Shown: positions 1 to 5,974 of the stretch, piece after piece
Numbering within the stretch: position 1 is the first letter of the stretch
How the letters are laid out: the number at the start of each line of letters is the position of its first letter
Source: Bacteroidaceae bacterium
GTDB taxonomy: Bacteria; Bacteroidota; Bacteroidia; Bacteroidales; CHK158-818
NCBI GenBank assembly: GCA_017467745.1
Contig: JAFUKV010000152.1
Coordinates: 1-8,562 of the forward strand
Direction of reading: 5' to 3'
Length of the DNA stretch: 8,562 nucleotides
Made by a program: the position numbers and the translations under genes
The notes under the pieces: generated by a model
What the model saw: only the letters and a program-made list of their open reading frames with translations
Databases searched by the model: none
Told to the model about the DNA's origin: nothing

Positions 1-494
1 TAAACCATTTACATGGAGTAGGTATTGTCAATCTGCCGAAAGACAAAGTCAAAGCAATATTCGTTCCTTCTTACTTAAAAGGGAACGATGGAATATTCAA
101 TCTTCCGTACTACGACCTGCTAATAGGCATGGATGCTACCATATTCGCTTCATATTACGAGCCGTGGGGATACACTCCATTAGAAAGTATCGCATTCGGC
201 GTACCCACCATTACTACCGATCTATCGGGATTTGGAAGATGGGTACAAAAAGTACAGCCCGATACATCTTTGAAAAAAGGCGTAGAAGTTTTACATCGTA
301 CAGATTCTAATTTTGAAAAAGTAGCCGACAATATCGCTTTCCGGTTAGAAGAGTTATCTCGGTGGGACGATAAACAAAAACATGCAGCTTCGCAAGCGGC
401 ATCTGCATTAGCCAAACAAGCCGAGTGGAAAAATTTTATAGATTATTATTTACAAGCATACAATATTGCACTGAATAAAATAAAAAAGAATTAA
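1..494 (+). CDS. Glycogen synthase, GT3 family (3' part only)
   Basis: The 5' end lies outside the window. The open frame is already running at base 3 and gives 163 residues before TAA at 492-494. It adds glucosyl units from a nucleotide sugar to a growing alpha-1,4-glucan in the cytoplasm. The key motif is YYEPWGYTPLES (bases 153-188), followed by a GVPTITTDLSGFG stretch. This closely resembles the C-terminal Rossmann domain of animal and fungal glycogen synthases (GT3), where the paired acidic and aromatic residues hold the nucleotide sugar. Bacterial GT5 GlgA has a different version of this motif. The ATG at 129 is internal and not a start, because the conserved fold continues upstream of it. 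The gene is followed after 25 bp by the glucan phosphorylase on the same strand, with no terminator between, so co-transcription is likely. Family assignment is confident; nucleotide-sugar preference (UDP- or ADP-glucose) cannot be read from this fragment. Confidence 0.88.
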   Translation, partial: NHLHGVGIVNLPKDKVKAIFVPSYLKGNDGIFNLPYYDLLIGMDATIFASYYEPWGYTPLESIAFGVPTITTDLSGFGRWVQKVQPDTSLKKGVEVLHRTDSNFEKVADNIAFRLEELSRWDDKQKHAASQAASALAKQAEWKNFIDYYLQAYNIALNKIKKN

Positions 495-519
495 CGGTAA
501 CTATCATATACAATTGGAT

Positions 520-3075
520 ATGAAAATTCAAGTAAGTAACACCAACACCCCGAGTTGGCGCGATATTACGGTAAAATCGCGCGTACCGGAAGAACTGAAA
601 CCTCTTGATGAAATGTCAAAAAATCTTTGGTGGTCATGGAACAGCCAAGCAACAAACATGTTTCAAGCTATCTCGCCGAAGATATGGAAATCTACTGCCG
701 GCAATCCGGTACAAATGTTACAGGAAACCAGTTACGAACGTTTAGAAGAAATCATTGCAGACAAAGCCATTATGCGTCAAATAAATGACGTATATGATGA
801 CTTCAAGGCTTATATGGCAGAACCCAAAAATACAGAAGTCCCCTCGATAGCCTATTTCAGTATGGAATATGGACTGGCAAACATCCTCAAAATATATTCC
901 GGAGGTCTTGGTATTTTAGCGGGAGACTACTTGAAAGAAGCCAGCGACCGCAATATAGACATGGTAGGTGTCGGATTCTTGTATCGCTACGGATACTTTA
1001 CCCAGACATTATCTATAGACGGGCAACAGATAGCGAACTATGAAGCCCAAAATTTCAACAATCTACCCGTAGAACAAGTTTTAGATCAAAACGGACACCC
1101 TGTTATTCTGGAAGTTCCATACCCCGGACGCATCGTTTACGCTAATGTATGGAATGTTAATGTAGGCCGTATTAAACTTTATTTGTTAGATACGGATATT
1201 GATATGAACAGCGAATTCGACCGTTCTATCACCCACCAACTTTATGGAGGCGACTGGGAAAACCGTATGAAACAAGAATACCTGCTCGGTATCGGCGGTA
1301 TACTGATGCTTAACCGACTGGGTATTAAAAAAGACATATATCACTGCAATGAAGGCCATGCTGCACTTATCAACGTACAACGTTTGGTAGACTACATACA
1401 AAACGAGCACCTTTCATTCGAAGAAGCCAAAGAAATAGTACGCGCTTCATCATTATATACCGTACACACGCCTGTACCGGCCGGACACGACAGTTTCGAC
1501 GAATCGCTATTCGGTAAATATATGGGCGAATTCCCCCAGAAATTAGGAATCTCATGGCAAGATTTAATGGATTTGGGACGTGAAAATCCCGGAAGCAATG
1601 AAAAATTCTCGCTTAGCGTATTCGCATGCAATACTTGTCAGGAAGTAAATGGGGTTAGCTGGTTGCACGGAAAAGTATCGCAACAAATGTTCCAACCCAT
1701 TTGGAAAGGCTATTCCGCCGAAGAGTTGCACGTCAGCTACGTTACCAATGGTGTACACTTGCCGACATGGGCGGCATCTGAGTGGAAGACCTTCTACGAC
1801 AAAACATTCGGAACTGAATATCTGAACCATCAGCAAGACACGAAATACTGGGAAAAAATTTATGATGTCAGCGATGACAAAATTTGGGAACTACGGACTA
1901 CATTAAAAAATAAACTTCTGAATTATATCCGCGAAGATTTTCGTGAAAACTGGCTGAAAAATCAAGGAGATCCTTCACGTATCGTTTCCGTATTAGAACG
2001 CATTAATCCGAATGCCCTGTTAATCGGGTTCGCCCGCCGTTTCGCCACATACAAACGTGCGCATTTGCTCTTCACTGACTTAGAGCGGTTGTCTAAAATT
2101 GTAAACAACCCTGATCGTCCCGTACAATTCATCTTCTCAGGAAAAGCTCATCCGGCAGACGGTGGTGGACAAGGATTAATCAAACACATCATAGAAATTT
2201 CACGCCGTCCCGAGTTTTTAGGAAAAATCATTTTCCTCGAAAATTACGACATGAAAGTAGCTAAACGCCTTATTTCAGGCGTAGATATTTGGTTAAACAC
2301 CCCTACCCGTCCGTTAGAAGCATCCGGAACATCCGGAGAAAAAGCAGAAATGAACGGTGTTCTCAACTTCTCCGTTCTCGACGGATGGTGGTACGAAGGA
2401 TACAAAGAAGGCGCCGGTTGGGCATTGACAGACAAACGTACATATCAGAACCAAGTACATCAAGACCAATTGGATGCGGCAACTATCTACTCGATGTTAG
2501 AAAATCAGATTATCCCGTTATATTTCGCTAAAAACAGCAAGGGATATTCTCCTGAATGGATTCAATATATCAAAAACTCAATCGCACAAATAGCGCCTCA
2601 TTTCACTATGACGCGTATGATTGACGATTATATAGAACGATTCTACAACAAAGAGGCAAAACGGTCAAGAATTCTAATGGCAGACAATTTCAAAAAAGCA
2701 AAAGAAATTGCCGCTTGGAAAATCAATATGGCCGAAAAATGGAATGAAATAGAAATTAAAGAAGTAGAACTACCCGAAAAACTACTGTTTAACCCTACTG
2801 TTGGCGAAAGTTATCCTATCGAAGTCGTTATCGACCGTAAAGGTCTTGACAACTGCATCGGCATAGAACTGGTTGTTACATCGTCAGAAGACGGATATGT
2901 AAAACACAATAGCATAGAAGAACTAAATGTTGTAAAAACCGACGGTTCTCTAACTTATTATAGATTAGATTACAGTTTAAAAAATGCCGGAGCATTCAAA
3001 TACGCATTCAGAATGTTCCCTAAAAACAGCGATTTGCCTCATCGTCAAGATTTCAGTTATGTACGTTGGTTCTAG
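520..3075 (+). CDS. glgP: Alpha-glucan (glycogen/maltodextrin) phosphorylase, GT35
   Basis: A cytoplasmic enzyme that splits alpha-1,4-glucans with phosphate to release glucose-1-phosphate, using pyridoxal phosphate (PLP). I start it at ATG 520, giving MKIQVSNTNTPSW and 851 residues. A TTG six bases upstream also opens the frame but is less likely. An N-terminal DUF3417-type region (about 10-105) carries the LWWSWN motif. The phosphorylase core follows: YFSMEYGL (112-119), CNEGHAAL around His280 (equivalent to the active-site His of LNDTHPA in classical phosphorylases), RRFATYKRA (506-514, matching the KR-IHEY-KR phosphate-site motif), and EASGTSGEK (600-608). In that last motif Lys608 aligns with the PLP lysine (Lys680 of muscle phosphorylase). 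The last 95 residues or so look like a beta-rich accessory domain ending in PHRQDFSYVRWF, as I recall from Bacteroides homologues. The neighbouring glycogen synthase supports a storage-glycogen role. Exact substrate length preference is not visible. Confidence 0.93.
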   Translation: MKIQVSNTNTPSWRDITVKSRVPEELKPLDEMSKNLWWSWNSQATNMFQAISPKIWKSTAGNPVQMLQETSYERLEEIIADKAIMRQINDVYDDFKAYMAEPKNTEVPSIAYFSMEYGLANILKIYSGGLGILAGDYLKEASDRNIDMVGVGFLYRYGYFTQTLSIDGQQIANYEAQNFNNLPVEQVLDQNGHPVILEVPYPGRIVYANVWNVNVGRIKLYLLDTDIDMNSEFDRSITHQLYGGDWENRMKQEYLLGIGGILMLNRLGIKKDIYHCNEGHAALINVQRLVDYIQNEHLSFEEAKEIVRASSLYTVHTPVPAGHDSFDESLFGKYMGEFPQKLGISWQDLMDLGRENPGSNEKFSLSVFACNTCQEVNGVSWLHGKVSQQMFQPIWKGYSAEELHVSYVTNGVHLPTWAASEWKTFYDKTFGTEYLNHQQDTKYWEKIYDVSDDKIWELRTTLKNKLLNYIREDFRENWLKNQGDPSRIVSVLERINPNALLIGFARRFATYKRAHLLFTDLERLSKIVNNPDRPVQFIFSGKAHPADGGGQGLIKHIIEISRRPEFLGKIIFLENYDMKVAKRLISGVDIWLNTPTRPLEASGTSGEKAEMNGVLNFSVLDGWWYEGYKEGAGWALTDKRTYQNQVHQDQLDAATIYSMLENQIIPLYFAKNSKGYSPEWIQYIKNSIAQIAPHFTMTRMIDDYIERFYNKEAKRSRILMADNFKKAKEIAAWKINMAEKWNEIEIKEVELPEKLLFNPTVGESYPIEVVIDRKGLDNCIGIELVVTSSEDGYVKHNSIEELNVVKTDGSLTYYRLDYSLKNAGAFKYAFRMFPKNSDLPHRQDFSYVRWF

Positions 3076-3091
3076 ACTAACTATACAAATA

Positions 3092-3122
3092 AAAAAACGG
3101 GAGATGTTATCTCCCGTTTTTT
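3092..3122. terminator. Bidirectional intrinsic terminator between convergent genes
   Basis: A perfect hairpin: ACGGGAGAT (3097-3105), loop GTT, ATCTCCCGT (3109-3117). It is flanked by an A-run (3091-3097) and a matching T-run (3117-3122), so either strand reads as a GC-rich stem followed by a U-tract. It lies 16 bp after the phosphorylase stop and 20 bp beyond the permease stop on the other strand, so it probably ends both transcripts. Confidence 0.9.
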
Positions 3123-3142
3123 GTATCTATAAAACTCTCCTC

Positions 3143-3922
3143 TTAAAAATTTTTTATACCGAATTCGTTAAACGACTGCTTTCGAGAAACCCAAAGTGTA
3201 AGTAATACTGAAATAAGAGTTGATGCAAAAATTGTTACCATAATAGTTATCTGGTACTTAATAGCAACATTCGGGCTACTGCCACCCAAAATCTGTCCGG
3301 TCATCGTACCGGGTAAAGCAATTAATCCCATAACCGACATAGAAGCCAACGCCGGATTAAATGACTTTATCAACGCCTCTCGCATAAATGGAGCCAAAGC
3401 CTCGCTAAGCGTCGCTCCGTTTCCGAGCAAATAATGATAAAGCTGTCTTTCCCGCTCCACTCCGCTATAAAACGTATTCAAGGCCATTACATTGGTCGAA
3501 AGCATATTTCCCAATATCATTCCACTGATCGGAATAAAATAACGAGCATCGAACAAATGCTCTAACCTAACAACTACCCCTAAAAAATAGACATCTAAAA
3601 TAACGATAGAAAAGAAAAATGCCACGCACACGGCAGGAAACAACCTCTTCTGAGGCAACTTTGTCCGTTTCAAAACCGTATATGAAGCGACACCAACCAT
3701 AATAACAACCCACAAGATATTAATCCAGACACTATTCCACTCAAACAAATATTCAAGATAAAACCCGATAAAAAACAGTTGTGCCACCATACGTCCTGCC
3801 GCCACGAAAGTATCGCGTACCAATCCCGTCCGAAAATAATAAAGCGAATAAGCAGGAATAAACAACAGCAACAACGCCAAACACAAATTAAGCGTACCGA
3901 TATCTATAATATTATTATCCAT
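3143..3922 (-). CDS. fetB: ABC transporter permease, UPF0014/FetB (YbbM) family
   Basis: An integral inner-membrane protein of 259 residues, the usual size for UPF0014. About seven hydrophobic segments are visible, near residues 11-30, 41-60, 63-84, 95-117, 129-148, 190-210 and 224-245. Family-typical motifs are GMILGNMLS (134-142) and PGTMTGQILGG (204-214). The stretch EALAPFMREALIKSFNP (174-190) lies in a cytoplasmic loop and is a plausible contact site for the ATPase. The E. coli homologue FetB works with FetA and is linked to iron export and resistance to oxidative stress. The substrate here is inferred from that homology only. It starts 11 bp after the stop of the ATPase gene, in the same operon. 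No Shine-Dalgarno sequence is visible before the ATG, which is normal for Bacteroidota. It ends against the shared terminator at 3092-3122. Confidence 0.87.
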   Translation of the reverse strand: MDNNIIDIGTLNLCLALLLLFIPAYSLYYFRTGLVRDTFVAAGRMVAQLFFIGFYLEYLFEWNSVWINILWVVIMVGVASYTVLKRTKLPQKRLFPAVCVAFFFSIVILDVYFLGVVVRLEHLFDARYFIPISGMILGNMLSTNVMALNTFYSGVERERQLYHYLLGNGATLSEALAPFMREALIKSFNPALASMSVMGLIALPGTMTGQILGGSSPNVAIKYQITIMVTIFASTLISVLLTLWVSRKQSFNEFGIKNF

Positions 3923-3933
3923 TTATTTTCAAA

Positions 3934-4551
3934 TTATCTGATTTCTACACTGCGGTCGAAAGACTCAATAAAACGGCGATCGTGAGAAATCGCCAGCACG
4001 GTTTTCTTTTCCATTTGCTTAATATACGAAATAACTATTTGCGTAGATGCCGGATCTAATGCCGATGTAGGCTCATCTATCAATACGATTTTCTTATCAA
4101 GCATGGCTGCTATCGCTATCATGACACGCTGGCGCTGTCCGCCCGACAATTCTGACAGACGTTTCTCAAACAAAACTTCTGTCAAGCCTAAACGAGAAAA
4201 TTCTACCAATATCCGTTCATGAGTAACTCTCAGATACCTGTTCACTTTCAGTCTGAAAATAGCCTCCACCATTTCTTTTACCGAAGCGTACGGCAACGTA
4301 AATTCTTGCGGAAGCCAAGCAATTTTTCTTCGAATCGTATTAATTGTCGTTTCATTCAAAACAACTCCATCAACGATAACATCCCCCGCTTGCGGACGAA
4401 TAAACCCCAAAACACAATTCAAAAGAGTTGTCTTACCAGCTCCGGAAGGGCCAAAAAACACTACTTTATCGCCATCCTCAACCGTTAACGAAAAGTCTGT
4501 AAACAATGGCTTATCATTAAATTCTATATGAAGATTCTTAAACTCTATCAT
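3934..4551 (-). CDS. fetA: ABC transporter ATP-binding protein, FetA (YbbL) type
   Basis: The cytoplasmic ATPase (205 residues) that would power the FetB-type permease encoded just downstream. All nucleotide-binding elements are intact: Walker A GPSGAGKT (34-41), Q-loop Gln82 in WLPQEF, signature LSGGQ (135-139), Walker B IVLIDE with catalytic Glu160, D-loop SALD (163-166), and switch His190 in AISHD. It is a minimal single domain with no extra C-terminal regulatory part. The gene order (ATPase, 11-bp gap, permease) matches fetA-fetB, and the permease family is what makes the FetA call rather than a generic ABC ATPase. It is probably the first gene of its operon: a TAnnTTTG-type promoter element lies about 20 bp upstream on the same strand. 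The substrate, presumably a metal such as iron, is inference from the E. coli pair. Confidence 0.85.
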   Translation of the reverse strand: MIEFKNLHIEFNDKPLFTDFSLTVEDGDKVVFFGPSGAGKTTLLNCVLGFIRPQAGDVIVDGVVLNETTINTIRRKIAWLPQEFTLPYASVKEMVEAIFRLKVNRYLRVTHERILVEFSRLGLTEVLFEKRLSELSGGQRQRVMIAIAAMLDKKIVLIDEPTSALDPASTQIVISYIKQMEKKTVLAISHDRRFIESFDRSVEIR

Positions 4552-4572
4552 CCAATATATTCAAGTGTTCTA

Positions 4573-4603
4573 CAAAGATAACACTTTTTTACAGATTTGC
4601 ATA
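4573..4603 (-). promoter_or_regulatory. Candidate Bacteroidota promoter for fetA-fetB
   Basis: Read on the minus strand, TATCTTTG (4580 down to 4573) matches the Bacteroidota -7 consensus TAnnTTTG exactly. A weaker -33 match, TATG (4603 to 4600), lies 19 nt upstream. Transcription would begin only about 15 nt before the fetA ATG. The -7 box is convincing; the -33 box is poor. Confidence 0.5.
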
Positions 4604-4627
4604 CACATACATTAATTCGTATATTTG
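4596..4627 (+). promoter_or_regulatory. Bacteroidota promoter for the small secreted-protein gene
   Basis: TTTG (4596-4599), a 20-nt spacer and TATATTTG (4620-4627) form a full match to the Bacteroidota housekeeping consensus (TTTG, 19-21 nt, TAnnTTTG). The start site would fall near 4634, leaving a leader of about 18 nt before ATG 4652. The TTG at 4625 lies inside this -7 box, which argues against using it as the start codon. Confidence 0.72.
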
Positions 4628-4651
4628 CCAAACAACCTTACACTCATCATT

Positions 4652-5113
4652 ATGAAACATATTCTTTTGTTATTATTCATACTATCATTCTTTACGGCAT
4701 ACTCTCAAACGGAAAAAAGCGACACAACAATTTGCTCGATAAAAACCGACTCTACGAAAAATGCCAAAACAAAGCCTATCGAATTCAAACACCATATCGA
4801 TATGTTGGATTTTGAAAAAGAACGATCCAGTACAAAAGAATCGTTCTCGTTACGAAATAATACCCCGCATACCGTTACCCGAGTTTTCATTAAATTAGTA
4901 TATAAAACTCCCGATGATGTTATGATAGACAACAGAGAAATAATGGTAGATGGCGATATTCTACCGTATTCGACAAAAAAATTTGATATAAAAAGTTTCG
5001 ACAATAGCAGAAAGTACCGCTTTTATAAAAGTAAAATCATAGGAAAAGATACCGGAAAAGCGTTTAAAGTGTATTTTGACCTGTTAAGATATGACATTGC
5101 GGTAACAGAATAA
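4652..5113 (+). CDS. Small secreted protein of unknown function
   Basis: A protein of 153 residues that I do not recognise as a named family. ATG 4652 gives a clean signal peptide: MKH, a hydrophobic core of leucine, isoleucine and phenylalanine, then a likely cut after AYSQ near residue 19. No cysteine follows the cut, so a periplasmic or secreted protein is more likely than a lipoprotein. The mature part has a short Lys/Thr/Ser-rich linker, then a probable beta-sandwich from about residue 50. That part has alternating hydrophobic residues and an SLRNNTPHTVTRVFIKLVY stretch, a pattern reminiscent of FxLyD-like extracellular domains. That resemblance is weak, so I assign no function. It has its own promoter and is transcribed away from fetA. 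The following gene starts 197 bp later, so the gene is probably monocistronic. Confidence 0.75.
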   Translation: MKHILLLLFILSFFTAYSQTEKSDTTICSIKTDSTKNAKTKPIEFKHHIDMLDFEKERSSTKESFSLRNNTPHTVTRVFIKLVYKTPDDVMIDNREIMVDGDILPYSTKKFDIKSFDNSRKYRFYKSKIIGKDTGKAFKVYFDLLRYDIAVTE

Positions 5114-5115
5114 AA

Positions 5116-5150
5116 CGATATTTCAACGCCTCTAACAATATCGCATTTTT
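5116..5150 (+). terminator. Possible weak terminator
   Basis: CGATATT (5116-5122) pairs with AATATCG (5137-5143) across a 14-nt loop, and a short T-run follows (5146-5150). It begins 2 bp after the stop of the secreted-protein gene. The stem is short and AT-rich, so this is a tentative call based on position. Confidence 0.35.
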
Positions 5151-5206
5151 CTTGTATTTTTCCTGTTCTTTTTAACTGACATATAACAGATATTACACAA
5201 ACGCGG

Positions 5207-5242
5207 CACAGTTTTTGAACCTTTCTAAATATAGAAACTGTG
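5207..5242. repeat. Inverted repeat upstream of hsp20, possible operator or leader hairpin
   Basis: CACAGTTT (5207-5214) and AAACTGTG (5235-5242) are perfect 8-bp inverted arms, 20 bp apart. Nested inside is a second perfect hairpin, TTTCTA (5222-5227), loop AATA, TAGAAA (5232-5237). Its right arm shares bases 5235-5237 with the outer repeat, so the full forms of both cannot exist together. It is not a CIRCE element (TTAGCACTC-N9-GAGTGCTAA). No TAnnTTTG promoter box is visible between 5114 and 5310, so the hsp20 promoter may be of another type, with this repeat close to it. Confidence 0.4.
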
Positions 5243-5296
5243 GATATATAATAAATAGATCGACAGTAATTTACTTAATTGTTTAATTAAAATTTT

Positions 5297-5303
5297 AGGA
5301 GGG
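5297..5303 (+). promoter_or_regulatory. Strong Shine-Dalgarno sequence of hsp20
   Basis: AGGAGGG sits 7 nt before ATG 5311, the ideal spacing. None of the other gene starts in the window has such a site, in line with the usual lack of Shine-Dalgarno use in Bacteroidota. It fixes the hsp20 start at 5311 (or the adjacent ATG at 5314). Confidence 0.8.
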
Positions 5304-5310
5304 AATAATT

Positions 5311-5736
5311 ATGATGCCCGCAAGAAAAACTCAAAACTGGTTACCCGGAATCTTCAACGACTTTTTTGGCAACGAATGGGTAGCCAAAGCCAACAGTACA
5401 GCTCCGGCTATCAACATCATCGAAACCGAAAAAGCGTATGAAGTAGAACTGGCTGCACCCGGTGTGGGAAAAGACGATTTCAAAGTACGAGTAGACGATA
5501 ACGACCATTTGGTTATTAGCGTTGAAAACAAAACTGAAAACGAAGAAAAAGATAAAAAAGGAAAATTTTTAAGACGAGAATTTTCTTATTCACAATTTCA
5601 ACAAACAATGATTTTACCTGAAAACGTCAACAAAGACGCTATCGAGGCAAAACAGGAAAACGGTGTACTAACCATTACCATTCCTAAAAAGCCGGAACCG
5701 GAAGCTCCTACACCCAAAGAAATTGAAGTAAAATAA
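5311..5736 (+). CDS. Small heat-shock protein, Hsp20/alpha-crystallin family
   Basis: A cytoplasmic ATP-independent chaperone of 141 residues that would hold unfolding proteins for later refolding. A short N-terminal arm (MMPARKTQNWLPGIFNDFFG, aromatic-rich as usual for substrate binding and oligomer formation) leads into an alpha-crystallin domain at about residues 31-126. This domain has the hallmarks ELAAPGVGKDDFKV (46-59), LRREFSYSQF (87-96), and the A-x-x-x-n-G-V-L motif as AKQENGVL (113-120). The C-terminal tail is rich in Pro, Glu and Lys and ends in IEV (138-140). That fits the I/V-x-I/V motif which docks neighbouring dimers. The gene stands alone, with a 197-bp upstream region and its own terminator. 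The unusual Shine-Dalgarno sequence suggests strong or stress-tuned translation, which is inference. The start could be either of two adjacent ATG codons. Confidence 0.94.
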   Translation: MMPARKTQNWLPGIFNDFFGNEWVAKANSTAPAINIIETEKAYEVELAAPGVGKDDFKVRVDDNDHLVISVENKTENEEKDKKGKFLRREFSYSQFQQTMILPENVNKDAIEAKQENGVLTITIPKKPEPEAPTPKEIEVK

Positions 5737-5750
5737 CCTTTATTAAAATC

Positions 5751-5787
5751 AAAAGGCGGAATATCTTACAAGTATTCCGCCTTTTTT
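5751..5787 (+). terminator. Intrinsic terminator of hsp20
   Basis: AAAAGGCGGAATA (5751-5763) pairs perfectly with TATTCCGCCTTTT (5773-5785) across a 9-nt loop. The T-run continues to 5787. It lies 14 bp after the hsp20 stop codon. Confidence 0.92.
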
Positions 5788-5904
5788 ATTTTCTACACAC
5801 CAAAATAAAACAGCTCGGCAATATATAAGCCAAAAGATATTTACATAAAACTTACAGTCTCCTATTTTAATTCGGAACTCCTTTTATAACACAAATAATC
5901 TTAT

Positions 5905-5912
5905 TAACTTTG
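5905..5912 (+). promoter_or_regulatory. Candidate promoter (-7 box) for pheT
   Basis: TAACTTTG matches the Bacteroidota TAnnTTTG consensus. The expected -33 region (about 5880-5885) is T-rich (CCTTTT) but has no exact TTTG. Transcription would start near 5919, giving a leader of about 55 nt before ATG 5975. The upstream hsp20 terminator makes a separate pheT promoter necessary. Confidence 0.55.
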
Positions 5913-5938
5913 GCACGCTAAAAAACAGAAATGCCAAA
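5909..5938. repeat. Inverted repeat overlapping the pheT promoter
   Basis: TTTGGCA (5909-5915) and TGCCAAA (5932-5938) are perfect 7-bp inverted arms with a 16-bp spacer. The left arm covers the TTTG of the -7 box and lies before the predicted start site. If the repeat is functional, it would therefore act as DNA (an operator) and not as an RNA hairpin. A repeat this short could be chance. Confidence 0.3.
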
Positions 5939-5974
5939 AGCATTCAATCACGAAATTAAACAGACAAACCGAAT

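Noticed and set aside
514..519. TTG at 514 as the start of the phosphorylase.
   Set aside because: ATG 520 gives the MKIQVSN start that resembles homologues. The TTG adds only two residues and has no supporting ribosome site.
1186..1836. Several antisense open frames opposite the phosphorylase (also at 2244-2435).
   Set aside because: They are shadows of a strongly conserved coding strand, with no recognisable domains and unlikely compositions.
4625..4651. TTG at 4625 as the start of the small secreted protein.
   Set aside because: It lies inside the predicted -7 promoter box and would put a polar stretch in front of an otherwise perfect signal peptide starting at ATG 4652.
5114..5310. A CIRCE/HrcA operator or sigma-32-type promoter before hsp20.
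   Set aside because: Neither TTAGCACTC-N9-GAGTGCTAA nor a CTTGAA...CCCCAT pair is present. The TTGAAC (5215) and TATAAT (5247) boxes are 26 bp apart, too far for a normal promoter.
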